Positions 35,017-44,800 of a DNA stretch of 64,000 nt are shown here, piece by piece. Made by a program: the position numbers and the translations under genes. The notes below the pieces were generated by a model, which searched no databases, was not told where the DNA came from, and saw only the letters and a program-made list of their open reading frames with translations. Where the stretch lies: NCBI RefSeq assembly GCF_000315365.1, contig NZ_CAOS01000012.1, forward strand, positions 1-64,000, in the 5' to 3' direction. The DNA is from Desulforamulus hydrothermalis Lam5 = DSM 18033 (GTDB lineage: Bacteria; Bacillota; Desulfotomaculia; Desulfotomaculales; Desulfotomaculaceae). Each line of letters begins with the position of its first letter. The first letter of the stretch is position 1.

Positions 35017-36120
35017 GTGCGTTTAAAAAAGAGACCACCGGATTTTGTGTTGTTCTTAACAGTTCTTATGCTGTTAGCCATTGGTCTCGTAATGGTTTTT
35101 TCTTCCAGCGAGTACGTAACCATGGTCCGTTACGGGGATAGTTTCTACTTCTTCAAAAGGCAGTTGCTCTGGGCTCTGATGGGTTTGGCAGTGATGTTTT
35201 TTATGATGAATTTCGATTATTACAGGTTGAAAAGATGGATTGGGCCTATTATTTTAACCGGGTTTATTCTCTTAATCGCTGTGTTGTTGCCGGGGGTAGG
35301 CCAGGTGGTAAACGGTGCACGGCGGTGGATCAACCTGGGTTTTATGTCTTTCTCGCCGGCTGAGCTGGTTAAACTCTGTATGATTATGTTTGTGGCTTTT
35401 GGGTTATCAAAAAAAGGCGACAGGTTAAACTCCTTTACAGAAGGGCTGCTGCCTTACCTGGTTGTGATGGCGCTGGCTGCCGGTTTGATCCTGCTGCAGC
35501 CTGACCTGGGAACGGCCATCGTCCTGTGCGGCACGGTTTTTATCATGTTTTTTGCCGCCGGGGCCAGGCTCTCTCACCTGGGCAGTCTGGCGGGATTGGG
35601 GCTGGTAGCGGTGGGACTGGCCATTTACTTTGAGCCCTACCGCATGAAAAGGTTTCTTGCCTTTTTGGATCCTGAAGCTGACCCACAGGGGAGTGGTTAT
35701 CATATAATACAATCCCTTTATGCACTGGGCTCCGGCGGTTTATTCGGGGTTGGGCTGGGGCAAAGCAAGCAAAAGTATCTCTATCTGCCGGAAAATCACA
35801 CTGATTTTATTTTTGCCATCACAGGGGAGGAGCTTGGTTTCATCGGGGCTTCCTTGATTGTCCTGCTGTTTATTATGTTTGTTTGGCGCGGCTTAAAAAT
35901 TGCAGTTACTTCACCGGACCCCTTCGCCAGTCTCCTGGCGGCAGGGATTACCAGCAGTATTGCCCTGCAGGCCATGATTAACATGGGGGTGGTAACCGGT
36001 TCTTTGCCGGTAACCGGGGTGCCGTTGCCTTTTATCAGCTATGGCGGAACCTCATTATTGTTTACCCTGCTGGGTATAGGTATTCTTTTGAATATTTCCA
36101 AGTATACTACACCGCGCTGA
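35017..36120 (+). CDS. spoVE: SEDS glycosyltransferase SpoVE/FtsW
   Basis: This 367-residue, ten-helix SEDS protein polymerises lipid II together with a class B PBP, here most likely SpoVD. Family marks are NGARRWINLG, QPDLGTA, FLDPEADPQGSGYH, NHTDFIFAITGEELGF and GVPLPFISYGGTS. It is the only SEDS gene in the block, so it may act in division as FtsW and in spore cortex as SpoVE. The GTG at 35017 follows AAAGGAGGTAGAAACC, a very strong ribosome site. Confidence 0.94.
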   Translation: MRLKKRPPDFVLFLTVLMLLAIGLVMVFSSSEYVTMVRYGDSFYFFKRQLLWALMGLAVMFFMMNFDYYRLKRWIGPIILTGFILLIAVLLPGVGQVVNGARRWINLGFMSFSPAELVKLCMIMFVAFGLSKKGDRLNSFTEGLLPYLVVMALAAGLILLQPDLGTAIVLCGTVFIMFFAAGARLSHLGSLAGLGLVAVGLAIYFEPYRMKRFLAFLDPEADPQGSGYHIIQSLYALGSGGLFGVGLGQSKQKYLYLPENHTDFIFAITGEELGFIGASLIVLLFIMFVWRGLKIAVTSPDPFASLLAAGITSSIALQAMINMGVVTGSLPVTGVPLPFISYGGTSLLFTLLGIGILLNISKYTTPR

Positions 36121-36189
36121 ATAAAGGTTCCGGTAATTATTAAAAAACCTTTATGTTTAAGAATATCAACCTTAACTGAGGTGAAGGCT

Positions 36190-37305
36190 TTGCGTGCTAT
36201 TTTAACAGGCGGCGGTACCGGTGGCCACATCTACCCGGCTCTGGCCATTGCCAGAGGCCTGCAGCAACATTTTCCCCGGACGGAAATTTTATATGTGGGA
36301 ACCAATCGAGGTCTTGAGGCGGATATTGTGCCCAAGGCCCATTTCCCTTTTCAAGCCATTACGGTGTCCGGCCTGGCGAGAAAGATATCCTTAGCCAACT
36401 TGCAAGTGCTGTGGCAAGCCTGGCAGGGTTACCGGGAAGCCGGCCGTATTATCAAAAAATTTCAGCCGGATATTGTTATTGGCACCGGCGGTTATGTCTG
36501 CGGACCGGTAGTTATGGCAGCTGCCAGACTGGGGATACCGACTTTAATTCACGAACAGAATGCTTTACCCGGCATAACTAACCGCATTTTATCCAGGTTT
36601 GTTGATTTGGTGGCGGTTACCTTTGAGGACTCCCGGCGTTATTTTTCCGGCAAGGCCCGGGTGAAGCTCACCGGTTTGCCCATTCGCCCGGAAATTTTGC
36701 AGGCTCGCCGTTCTGAGGCTTTGGGCTCCCTGAATTTAAGCCGGGAAAAACTGACATTGCTGGTTTTTGGCGGCAGCCGGGGGGCCAGGAAAATTAATCA
36801 AGCAATGATTGAGGTGATTAAACGATACGGCAACCACCCGCAGGTACAGGTGCTGCACGCTACCGGACAAGCAGGGTACCGGGAATTTTTGCAAGAATTA
36901 TCTAGCCAAAGTATTGTTTTGGATAAATATGTCAATATTATTGTTAAACCATATTTATACAATATGCATGAAGCCCTGGCTGCTGCCGATCTGGTGGTTA
37001 GCCGGGCCGGTGCCGCTACTTTGGCGGAACTAACGGCTTTGGGACTGCCCGCCATCTTAATTCCTTATCCTTATGCGGCTGAGAACCATCAGGAATATAA
37101 TGCCCGGGCACTGGCAGACCGGGGGGCAGCGGTGCTGATCAAGGATGCCGAGCTGACAGGCCGGCGGCTGGTTGAAAGTATTGACGCTGTTATTAACCGG
37201 CCGGACAAACGGCAGGACATGGCCCGGGCCAGCCAAAATTTAGGGCGTCCCGAGGCACTTCGTGATATTATTAAATGCGTGGAAGAGATATTGCCGCGGC
37301 CGTAG
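36190..37305 (+). CDS. murG: Lipid II synthase MurG
   Basis: MurG moves GlcNAc from UDP-GlcNAc to lipid I on the inner face of the membrane. The 371-residue GT-B enzyme starts with GGGTGGHIYPA (G-loop 1), then IGTGGYVCGP, IHEQNALPG, LVFGGSRGA and SRAGAATLAEL (UDP-binding region). The TTG at 36190 is chosen since GAGGTGA lies about 6 bp upstream; the GTG at 36181 is part of that site. A 210-bp gap separates it from murC. Confidence 0.95.
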   Translation: MRAILTGGGTGGHIYPALAIARGLQQHFPRTEILYVGTNRGLEADIVPKAHFPFQAITVSGLARKISLANLQVLWQAWQGYREAGRIIKKFQPDIVIGTGGYVCGPVVMAAARLGIPTLIHEQNALPGITNRILSRFVDLVAVTFEDSRRYFSGKARVKLTGLPIRPEILQARRSEALGSLNLSREKLTLLVFGGSRGARKINQAMIEVIKRYGNHPQVQVLHATGQAGYREFLQELSSQSIVLDKYVNIIVKPYLYNMHEALAAADLVVSRAGAATLAELTALGLPAILIPYPYAAENHQEYNARALADRGAAVLIKDAELTGRRLVESIDAVINRPDKRQDMARASQNLGRPEALRDIIKCVEEILPRP

Positions 37306-37515
37306 CTTATTTCAGCGGTCGGGGCCGTCTTTTATTTGCTGCGGAACAGGACAAGCCTGCCGGCTTGCCCGGCAGTAACACCCGCCGGTCAAGGTGCATA
37401 GTATGGCTTACAGAAACGCTCCGGCGGTGATGACTTGTTGATTAAGATTAACCCATAGGCAGACAGGAGCCAATCTTCAGGCGGGGCAGTCTTGTTTCGG
37501 GAAGGAGTGACATAA

Positions 37516-38895
37516 TTGCAGGGAAACCTGAAAAGAATTCATTTTGTCGGTATCGGTGGTGCCGGTATGAGCGGCATTGCCACTGTTTTATTGGGCATGG
37601 GTTGCCGGGTATCGGGATCGGATGCCAAATATTCAGCGGTTTTGGAACGGCTGCAAAGCTTAGGTGCCAAGTGCTATGTGGGGCATGAGGCCGGCCATAT
37701 CGACCGGGATATTGACACGGTAGTAATTTCTACCGCTATTTCCCCCGACAACCCGGAAGTGCTGGCGGCTAACCGGTTGGGTATACCGCTGGTTAAGCGT
37801 GGGGAAATGCTGGCCCGGCTGATGCAATCAAAACAAGGCATTGCGGTGGCAGGAGCCCATGGCAAAACCACCACCACATCCATGACAGCCCTGGTATTAG
37901 AAGATAACGGGCTGGATCCCACCATATTGATCGGAGGTGACTTGAGCAAAATCGGTGGCAATGCCAAACTGGGGCGGGGCGAGCTGCTGTTGGCTGAGGC
38001 AGATGAAAGCGACGGGTCCTTTTTATTGTTGGAACCTCAGGTGGCTGTGGTAACCAATATCGAGGATGACCACTTGGATTATTACGGCAGTCAAGAAAAG
38101 TTAACAGAGGCCTTTCGGGCTTTCCTTAATAAGGTGCCGCAGCATGGCGTGGCGGTAATTTGCCTGGATGATCCTGTTCTTAAACAAATGCGAGGCAGTC
38201 TGACCTGCCCGCTGATTACCTACGGTTCGCAGGATGCCGGTGCTGACTATGTTTTACACTCTCTGAAAGGTAAAGACGGCTTTAACTGCGGTGAAGTGTA
38301 TTATCGGGGAGAAAAACTTGGCACTCTGGCCCTGCAGGTGCCGGGTTACCACAACCTTCTTAATGCCCTGGCGGCCGTAGCGGTGGGGAGGTATCTGGGG
38401 CTTACTTTTGCTCAGATAACCAATGCGCTGAGAACATTTCAAGGAGCCAAAAGACGTTTTCAGCTAATTGGCGAAGCGGGCGGGGTACAGGTTGTGGACG
38501 ACTATGCTCACCACCCCACAGAAGTAAAGGCGACCCTGCAGGCAGCAAGATCTGTTCACCCGGGAAGAATTATTGCCGTTTTTCAACCCCACAGATATTC
38601 CCGAACCAGACAGCTTTACCGAGAATTTGGGCAGTCTTTCGGTCAAGCGGACCTGGTTGTTTTCACTGATATTTATGCTGCCAGTGAACAGCCCATTGAA
38701 GGTGTGCATACAAAGCTGATTATTGATGCCATGCCCAAACAGGCAGGACAACAGGTTGTCTACCTGCCAGGCCTGGCAGAAGCGGCAGATTTCCTGGCCG
38801 GCGAAGTCAGACAGGGGGATTTGGTATTGACCATGGGGGCCGGTGATATTTACACCTTGGGCGGGGCACTGCTTAAAAGACTGGAGGAAAAGTAA
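37516..38895 (+). CDS. murC: UDP-MurNAc--L-alanine ligase MurC
   Basis: MurC adds L-alanine to UDP-MurNAc. The 459-residue chain shows HFVGIGGAGMSGIA, AHGKTTTTSM (ATP loop), LLAEADESDGSF, NIEDDHLDYY and VDDYAHHPTE, all standard. The TTG at 37516 follows GGGAAGGAGTGACATAA. The 210-bp gap before it holds a small perfect hairpin (CTGCCGG-CTTGC-CCGGCAG, 37356-37374) and possibly a separate promoter. murB starts 2 bp after its stop. Confidence 0.96.
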   Translation: MQGNLKRIHFVGIGGAGMSGIATVLLGMGCRVSGSDAKYSAVLERLQSLGAKCYVGHEAGHIDRDIDTVVISTAISPDNPEVLAANRLGIPLVKRGEMLARLMQSKQGIAVAGAHGKTTTTSMTALVLEDNGLDPTILIGGDLSKIGGNAKLGRGELLLAEADESDGSFLLLEPQVAVVTNIEDDHLDYYGSQEKLTEAFRAFLNKVPQHGVAVICLDDPVLKQMRGSLTCPLITYGSQDAGADYVLHSLKGKDGFNCGEVYYRGEKLGTLALQVPGYHNLLNALAAVAVGRYLGLTFAQITNALRTFQGAKRRFQLIGEAGGVQVVDDYAHHPTEVKATLQAARSVHPGRIIAVFQPHRYSRTRQLYREFGQSFGQADLVVFTDIYAASEQPIEGVHTKLIIDAMPKQAGQQVVYLPGLAEAADFLAGEVRQGDLVLTMGAGDIYTLGGALLKRLEEK

Positions 38896-38897
38896 GC

Positions 38898-39809
38898 ATG
38901 GTTTATACTGCACTGGCGGGCGAGCTTCGGTCACTGGTTAAGGGTACTGTCAAAACCGATGAGCCAATGAGTAAACATACCACCTGGCGCATTGGCGGCA
39001 AGGCGGACCTTTTTGTTGATCCCGGTGACAAAGAAGATATTCGTCGGGTAGTGGAGTTTGTCAGAACCAGAGATATCCCCCTGACGGTAATCGGCAACGG
39101 GTCAAATCTGCTGGTTAAAGACGGCGGCATCCGGGGGGTAGTCCTTAAAGTGGGCCGGGGCTTGGCGGAGATTTCTGTGCAAGGGACTACCATTAAGGCC
39201 GGCGCCGGTGCCATGCTGCCGGAACTGGCGGCAGCGGCCCGCCGGGCCGGCCTGGGCGGTTTTGAGTTTGCCGCCGGTATTCCCGGTTCACTGGGAGGGG
39301 GCATTGTAATGAACGCCGGGGCAGTCAACGGTTGTGTGGCAAATGTTTTACATTCAGTTGAAGTGATAAACGAACACAACCGGTTTGTTACACTGCACAA
39401 TAAAGAGCTGGGTTTTCAATACCGTACCAGCAACCTGCAAGGCAAACAGGTTATTTGTGTTTCTGCCCTATGGCAGGGTTATGCTAAAAGCAAAGCATTA
39501 ATCGAACAGGAAACCCGGGACTATTTGTTAAAAAGAAAAGCTGCCCAGCCCCAGGGTTATCCTAATGCAGGCAGTGTTTTCAAAAATCCCGCCGGTGATT
39601 ACGCCGGCAGATTAATAGAAGCCTGTGGCGGCAAGGGTCTCCGGGTGGGAGATGCGCAAGTTTCCACCAAACATGCCAACTGGATATTAAACCTTGGCCG
39701 TGCTACGGCACGAGACGTTTTAACCCTCATTGAAAAAATAAAAAAAATGGTGCAGGAAGCTTTTGGCATTGAACTGCACCTGGAAGTGAGAGTGTTGGGA
39801 GAAGATTAG
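38898..39809 (+). CDS. murB: UDP-N-acetylenolpyruvoylglucosamine reductase MurB
   Basis: MurB is the FAD enzyme that reduces the MurA product to UDP-MurNAc. The 303-residue protein is of the type II (Gram-positive) form. It shows HTTWRIGGKADLF, VIGNGSNLLV, the FAD-binding GIPGSLGGGIVMNAGA, and the catalytic Ser in NAGSVFKNP. Translation is probably coupled to murC, as the ATG follows the murC stop by 2 bp with GGAGGAAA inside the end of murC. Confidence 0.96.
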   Translation: MVYTALAGELRSLVKGTVKTDEPMSKHTTWRIGGKADLFVDPGDKEDIRRVVEFVRTRDIPLTVIGNGSNLLVKDGGIRGVVLKVGRGLAEISVQGTTIKAGAGAMLPELAAAARRAGLGGFEFAAGIPGSLGGGIVMNAGAVNGCVANVLHSVEVINEHNRFVTLHNKELGFQYRTSNLQGKQVICVSALWQGYAKSKALIEQETRDYLLKRKAAQPQGYPNAGSVFKNPAGDYAGRLIEACGGKGLRVGDAQVSTKHANWILNLGRATARDVLTLIEKIKKMVQEAFGIELHLEVRVLGED

Positions 39810-39823
39810 GCGGAGGTGGCAAG

Positions 39824-41077
39824 ATGGAAAAGTTCGTGATTGTAGGAGGTAACCGCCTAAAGGGAACTATCAAAGCAAACGGTTCAAAAAATGCTTCCTT
39901 ACCGATCCTGGCAGCAACATTACTAAGCGGCGGCATTTGCACAATTCAGCAAGTTCCCAGGTTAAGAGATGTTTTTGTTATGCAGGAACTTCTTAATTAC
40001 CTGGGCGCAAAGACAGTTTTCGAAGGCAATACTATGACGGTGGACTGTACCTACGTCCAGTCGCAGGAAATTTCTGAAGATCTGATGCGCAAAATGCGGG
40101 CCTCTAACCTGGTATTGGGTCCTTTGCTGGGTCGATTTGGCAATGTTAAAATTTCTTATCCCGGTGGCTGCAACATCGGGTCTCGCCCCATGAACCTTCA
40201 CTTTAAAGGTTTAGCTGCCCTGGGAGCCAAAATATCTGAAAGATTTGGTTATATTACGGCGTCAGCCAATCAATTAGCAGGCACAGTAATTCATTTTGAT
40301 GTTCCCAGTGTGGGGGCCACTGAAAACTTAATGATGGCCGGCGTTCTGGCGCAGGGTACCACGGTTATTAGAAATGCAGCCAAAGAGCCTGAGATTGTTG
40401 ATTTGCAGAACTTTCTTAACGCTATGGGGGCTAAAATTGTGGGTGCCGGTACAGATGTTATACGAATTGAAGGGGTGAAAGAATTAGGGTCGGTTACCCA
40501 CACGGTAATCCCGGACCGCATTGAAGCCGGAACCCATATGATTGCCGGGGCTATTACCCAGGGTGATGTTACGGTGGCCAATGTGATTCCCGAGCACTTA
40601 GATCCCGTTATTTACAAATTAAGGGAAGTGGGCGTAACGGTAGAAGTTGGCGAAGACTGGGTGCGGGTACAGGGTAACGGGCAACTGAAAGCGGCTGATA
40701 TTAAAACCATGCCGTATCCGGGGTTTCCCACAGATATGCAGCCCCAGATGATGGCTTTACTTACCGTTGCCGACGGAACCAGTGTCATTACCGAAACTAT
40801 TTTTGAAAATCGGTTTAAACATGTTTCAGAATTCCGCCGCATGGGAGCGGATATTTACCTGGAAGGACATACAGCTGTGGTTAAAGGTGTCAAACGACTG
40901 ACCGGGGCTTGCGTAGAAGCCAGCGATCTGCGGGCGGGAGCTGCCCTTATCCTGGCTGCGCTGGCCGGGGAAGACGGCACCGTTTTAAGCAATATTGAGC
41001 ATATTGACAGGGGTTACGAGCGGATAGAAAAGAAATATAATGCCCTGGGCGCACGTATTATAAGAGTCAACAGTTAA
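39824..41077 (+). CDS. murA: UDP-GlcNAc enolpyruvyl transferase MurA
   Basis: MurA starts peptidoglycan synthesis by moving enolpyruvate from PEP to UDP-GlcNAc. The 417-residue product has NGSKNASLP near the start (residues that bind UDP-GlcNAc), the double-domain inside-out barrel repeats and FPTDMQPQ with ENRFKHVSE. The PEP-attacking cysteine of fosfomycin-sensitive enzymes is in the GGCNIGSRP loop, so the enzyme should be sensitive. The ATG follows GGCGGAGGTGGCAAG. The stop codon lies within a terminator hairpin. Confidence 0.96.
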   Translation: MEKFVIVGGNRLKGTIKANGSKNASLPILAATLLSGGICTIQQVPRLRDVFVMQELLNYLGAKTVFEGNTMTVDCTYVQSQEISEDLMRKMRASNLVLGPLLGRFGNVKISYPGGCNIGSRPMNLHFKGLAALGAKISERFGYITASANQLAGTVIHFDVPSVGATENLMMAGVLAQGTTVIRNAAKEPEIVDLQNFLNAMGAKIVGAGTDVIRIEGVKELGSVTHTVIPDRIEAGTHMIAGAITQGDVTVANVIPEHLDPVIYKLREVGVTVEVGEDWVRVQGNGQLKAADIKTMPYPGFPTDMQPQMMALLTVADGTSVITETIFENRFKHVSEFRRMGADIYLEGHTAVVKGVKRLTGACVEASDLRAGAALILAALAGEDGTVLSNIEHIDRGYERIEKKYNALGARIIRVNS

Positions 41078-41090
41078 TGACTCTTTTTTT
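41062..41090 (+). terminator. Terminator at the end of murA
   Basis: AAGAGTCA and TGACTCTT form an 8-bp perfect stem, followed by TTTTTTT. The murA stop codon TAA is in the loop, so the hairpin overlaps the coding end. Confidence 0.9.
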
Positions 41091-41173
41091 GGTTTTGCCT
41101 TGGACAAGAATTATTTATTTCAGTTATAATGTTGTAAAAACATAGCGGGAAAAAACAGGTAAGGAGTGGGACT

Positions 41174-41929
41174 GTGTACAGGCCTCATACAGGTTCCCCA
41201 CGCAAGAAGAACCACTTGCTGCAAAGTGTTTTTTTTATTTTACTGGTTTCAGTTTCAATTTATGTTTTATTGCAATCACCTTTTTTTGAGATTAAATATA
41301 TTACGGTGAACGGCAATCGCCAGTTAACCGAGGAAGAAATTATTAAGCTGTCCGGGCTGCATCTCAATGCCAATATATTTAAAGTGAACCTGGCCGAGGC
41401 GGCAAAAAGGTTAAGCCTGGTTCCTATGATTAAAAGCTCGCAGTTAAAGCGATCCTTACCCAACAAGATTACCATAACAGTTGTGGAGAGAACGGCTGTG
41501 GCACTGCTGCCGGTACAAAACGGCTTTATTAAAGTGGATGCTGATGGGGTATACTTGCAAAAGGGTCAGATTGCCTCAGCTTTACCCATCATTACCGGCC
41601 TGCAGGTTAGAGTGCCACAACCTGGGCAACCGGTGTCGGCAGAGAACCTGCCGGTGGCACTGTCAATCTTATCCCAATTACCACGTTCTTTAGCTGTTAA
41701 ACTATCAGAAATTAATATCGGCAAAGACGGTCAAATTAATTTATATACCATTGACGGGGTTCAGGGCAAACTGGGATTGCCTAGGGATGTTGCCTACAAA
41801 GGCACTGTTTTCCAACAGGTGTTGGACAGCCTGCGGCAAACCGGCAACCGGATTGAATATGTTGATATTTCCAACCCCAGGGTGCCTGTGGTTAAATATT
41901 TGAAACAGCAGCCGGAGGGGCAACCATGA
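41174..41929 (+). CDS. divIB: Cell division protein FtsQ/DivIB
   Basis: This 251-residue bitopic protein has a short basic cytoplasmic part, one membrane helix (about 18-36), a POTRA domain (about 38-108, FEIKYITVNGNRQLTEEEII) and an FtsQ/DivIB domain. It links FtsL/DivIC to the wall synthases at the septum. The GTG at 41174 follows TAAGGAGTGGGACT. A weak promoter (TTGGAC, 19 bp, TATAAT at 41125-41130) may drive the operon that runs from here to ftsA. Its end overlaps the next gene by 4 bp. Confidence 0.93.
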   Translation: MYRPHTGSPRKKNHLLQSVFFILLVSVSIYVLLQSPFFEIKYITVNGNRQLTEEEIIKLSGLHLNANIFKVNLAEAAKRLSLVPMIKSSQLKRSLPNKITITVVERTAVALLPVQNGFIKVDADGVYLQKGQIASALPIITGLQVRVPQPGQPVSAENLPVALSILSQLPRSLAVKLSEINIGKDGQINLYTIDGVQGKLGLPRDVAYKGTVFQQVLDSLRQTGNRIEYVDISNPRVPVVKYLKQQPEGQP

Positions 41930-42627
41930 AAATGGAAAAATACCAGTGGGGCATTGTACTGGTGGGCATAGTTTTAGGGTTAATGCTGTCGGTTCAATAC
42001 CGTTCTTACAAAGATATCAACGAAACGCCGCCCATTGCCAGAGTACAAGCCCTGTCCAACGAAATTAATCAGAAAAAAGAGGAACGCAACCGGCTGCAGC
42101 AGCGGGTTAACGAACTGCGGGAAAAACTTGACAAAAAAGCATCGGTATCAGATATTAACCGCAGAGAATTGGAAATTTACCGGATTATTGCCGGCACCAA
42201 GGCAGTAGTGGGGCCGGGTGTGGAAGTGACCTTAAACGACAGCAATGTAGCGCTGCCTCCGGGACAAGATCCCAACCTGTTTGTGCTGCACGATGAAGAT
42301 GTTCTCCGGGTTATCAATGAGCTAAAAGCCGCCGGAGCGGAGGCCATAGCTTTAAACGGGGTGCGTTTAATTGCTACCAGTGAGATACGCTGCATTGGAC
42401 CCACCATTCTTACCAATAAAAACAAAAGACTGCCTGCACCGTTTACCATTACCGCTATTGGTAACCCGGATACCCTGGAAAATTCTTTGTTTATGAAGGG
42501 CGGCGTAGTGGAGCAACTGAAAATTTGGGGCATCCAGGTGCAGGTGCGGAAAAAAACCGGCATAGAAATTGCTGAGTATACCGGACCTACAACCTTTGAG
42601 TATGCCCGACCGGCAGTGGAAGAATAA
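41926..42627 (+). CDS. ylxW: DUF881 family protein (YlxW-like)
   Basis: This 233-residue protein has an N-terminal membrane segment (about 6-24), a coiled coil (about 40-80) and a DUF881 domain (about 85-230, with GPGVEVTLNDS, DEDVLRVINELKAAGAEAIALNG and ITAIGNPDTLENSL). DUF881 proteins sit beside division genes in Gram-positives, but their role is not settled. The start overlaps the divIB stop in ATGA, so translation is coupled. A paralogue follows directly. Confidence 0.9.
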   Translation: MKMEKYQWGIVLVGIVLGLMLSVQYRSYKDINETPPIARVQALSNEINQKKEERNRLQQRVNELREKLDKKASVSDINRRELEIYRIIAGTKAVVGPGVEVTLNDSNVALPPGQDPNLFVLHDEDVLRVINELKAAGAEAIALNGVRLIATSEIRCIGPTILTNKNKRLPAPFTITAIGNPDTLENSLFMKGGVVEQLKIWGIQVQVRKKTGIEIAEYTGPTTFEYARPAVEE

Positions 42628-42647
42628 GGCGGGTAAGGCGGGATAGT

Positions 42648-43355
42648 ATGAATAAAATACTCTATGTATCAATTGTGCTGGTATCAGTAGTGCTTGGCAT
42701 GATGGTGGCTTTTCAATTTCGCACCACCGGCAGAATAGATGCCGGTGTCCCTATCGACAGGGTACAGCTTTTAACCACCGAATTAAAACAACTCGAAAAG
42801 GAATATAATACCCTGCTGATGGAGGCCAACGATCTGGAAAATAAATTAGCCCAAGCGGCCAAGGGCCGACCGGAAGCCTCCCAGGCGGTACATAACGAAT
42901 TGCAAAAAGTACGCCAGCTGGCCGGAATGACAAAACTGACAGGTCCGGGTGTGGAAGTAACCCTGGAACCAGTCAAAAAGGAAGACCCGCAGGGAGGAGC
43001 TAATCTTTTCACCGTCAGGGATGAGGATTTGCTCAGGGTGGTAAACGAACTGCGAGCTGCCGGTGCGGAGGGCCTGTCTGTTAATGATGAGAGAATCATC
43101 TCCACCAGTGAGATCCGTTTGGCAGGTTCTTTTATTGACGTTAACCTGACCAGAATTTCTCCCCCCTATCAGGTGCGAGCTATTGGGTCGCCGGATCAAC
43201 TGGAAAGCGCCCTATTGATTAAAGGCGGTCTGGTTGATACAATGCGGGACTGGGGGGTTGCCGTTACCGTAACCAAAAAGCAATTATTAACCTTGCCGGC
43301 CTACAACCACCCTATTAACATTGAATATGCCAGGCCGTTAAAGGAGGAAAAATAA
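42648..43355 (+). CDS. ylxX: DUF881 family protein (YlxX-like)
   Basis: This is a 235-residue paralogue of the preceding gene, with the same plan: membrane helix (about 4-20), coiled coil (35-75), DUF881 domain with GPGVEVTLEPV, DEDLLRVVNELRAAGAEGLSVND and YQVRAIGSPDQLESAL. The pair probably arose by tandem duplication long ago and may form a heteromer outside the membrane. It lies 2 bp before the sbp-like gene. Confidence 0.9.
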   Translation: MNKILYVSIVLVSVVLGMMVAFQFRTTGRIDAGVPIDRVQLLTTELKQLEKEYNTLLMEANDLENKLAQAAKGRPEASQAVHNELQKVRQLAGMTKLTGPGVEVTLEPVKKEDPQGGANLFTVRDEDLLRVVNELRAAGAEGLSVNDERIISTSEIRLAGSFIDVNLTRISPPYQVRAIGSPDQLESALLIKGGLVDTMRDWGVAVTVTKKQLLTLPAYNHPINIEYARPLKEEK

Positions 43356-43357
43356 TT

Positions 43358-43699
43358 ATGCTCGTGGGTGTTTTGCTGGCGCTGCTGGGATTGAGCATAG
43401 GAGCCATCATAGGGCTGAATGTTCCCATGGTACTACCCCAGGTATATGCTCAGTATCTGGGGTTGGGTGTGTTGGCCGCTCTGGATTCGGTTTTCGGCGG
43501 GATTCGTGCCGCTATGGAAAACCATTATGACAACCGTATTTTTGTAACCGGATTCTTTAGCAATATTTTATTGGCAGCCGGTTTAGCTTACATTGGCACT
43601 AAATTGGGCGTGCCGCTCAGTACAGCGGCGGTGGTGGCCTTTGGTGTCCGTTTATTCCAAAATCTCGCCATTATTCGGCGGCATTTATTAAAAAAATAA
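43358..43699 (+). CDS. sbp: Small basic protein Sbp (DUF1290)
   Basis: This 113-residue membrane protein has about three helices and the DUF1290 pattern LGLSIGAIIGLNVP, YLGLGVLAALDSVFGGIRA and FSNILLAAGLAYIG. In B. subtilis sbp sits in the same place between ylxX and ftsA. Its function is unknown. The ATG follows AAGGAGGAAAAATAATT, which overlaps the end of the previous gene. Confidence 0.9.
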   Translation: MLVGVLLALLGLSIGAIIGLNVPMVLPQVYAQYLGLGVLAALDSVFGGIRAAMENHYDNRIFVTGFFSNILLAAGLAYIGTKLGVPLSTAAVVAFGVRLFQNLAIIRRHLLKK

Positions 43700-43787
43700 A
43701 GCATTTTTGGCTGTTACATAAAAGGGAATTTCTATTCTATGTTGAATTTTACATTTTAAGTAAACAGTTGCCTGGGAGGTGCCTGGC

Positions 43788-44762
43788 TTGGCCAGGAAAC
43801 ATATAATTGGTGGACTGGATATTGGTACCACCAAAGTGGTATCAGTAATCGCTGAAGCCGGCCTGCACGGTCACCCTGTGATCAAGGGGTGGGGAGAGTG
43901 TGCCGCCCTGGGGATCCGTAAGGGCGTGGTTATTGACAAAACCTCATTAGGCAAATCCATTGCTCATGCTGTGGGTATGGCACAAGCCATGGCCGGCCTG
44001 AGTATTAAGGAATTTTATTGTTCGCTGCCGTATGCCAGTCAACCGGCGGGAACTTGTGAAATCACGGATGTTCAATTGTATGAAGCTATAGCCATGGCAG
44101 GAGTGACAATTCGCCAAGCATTTTCCTCAGTTATTGCTTCCGCCGAAGCAATTTTAAATCATACGCATAAGCACATTGGCACGGTGTTAATAGATCTGGG
44201 GGGGGCACTGACCGGTTTGGCTGTTTATAACCAAGGAGAGCCGGTTTTAACCCGCATGCTGCCTGTCGGCAGTGAACATATCACCAGTGATTTGGCACTG
44301 TGTTTGCGAACCTCGCTCAGCGAAGGGGAACGCATTAAGCGGTCCCTTGGTTTGCTCAGACCGGATTCTTCCACGACGCTGACAATCAGCGGTGTCGGAG
44401 GGCGGGCAAACAGGACGGTGCCGGCTTGTACAGCCAGTGATATTATAAAATCAAGAAGCCAGGAAATTTTTGAACTGGTTTATCAGGCATTAAGCCAACA
44501 TGTTAGGCTTGCCTCGTTAACGGGGGGGGTTATTTTAACTGGAGGTGGGTCTTTATTAAAGGGAATAGTGGATTTGGCCGCTTGCCAGATGAATTGCCCG
44601 GTGGCAGTGGGTCATCCTGTCAAATTGGCTATGTCTCAGGAGGAGTGGGGCAGCCCCGTATATGCTTCAGTCTTAGGCATGGTGCTCTACGGCGCCAAAG
44701 GAAGCACCCGCCGCACAGGAAACCAAACCGGATGGCGTGAAGTAATAAGCAGGTTTATATAA
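43788..44762 (+). CDS. ftsA: FtsA-like division protein, short form lacking most of subdomain 1C
   Basis: FtsA is an actin-fold protein that tethers FtsZ to the membrane. This one has 324 residues, far under the usual ~400-420. Phosphate loop 1 (GGLDIGTTK), phosphate loop 2 in altered form ([14 protein letters not shown]) and the adenosine loop ([11 protein letters not shown]) are kept, as is a C-terminal amphipathic end ([10 protein letters not shown]) suited to membrane binding. Between [12 protein letters not shown] and the helix before loop 2 only about 35 residues remain where FtsA normally has the ~80-residue subdomain 1C. No frameshift explains the gap. The TTG at 43788 follows GGGAGGTGCCTGGC. 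It directly precedes ftsZ. Confidence 0.85.
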   Translation: MARKHIIGGLDIGTTKVVSVIAEAGLHGHPVIKGWGECAALGIRKGVVIDKTSLGKSIAHAVGMAQAMAGLSIKEFYCSLPYASQPAGTCEITDVQLYEAIAMAGVTIRQAFSSVIASAEAILNHTHKHIGTVLIDLGGALTGLAVYNQGEPVLTRMLPVGSEHITSDLALCLRTSLSEGERIKRSLGLLRPDSSTTLTISGVGGRANRTVPACTASDIIKSRSQEIFELVYQALSQHVRLASLTGGVILTGGGSLLKGIVDLAACQMNCPVAVGHPVKLAMSQEEWGSPVYASVLGMVLYGAKGSTRRTGNQTGWREVISRFI

Positions 44763-44800
44763 GTGAACGGCTTGACGGCAAAATACGGAGGAGGATAATC

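Noticed and set aside
43788-44762. Short ftsA explained by a frameshift
   Set aside because: The frame is continuous across the gap, and neither neighbouring frame encodes 1C-like sequence.
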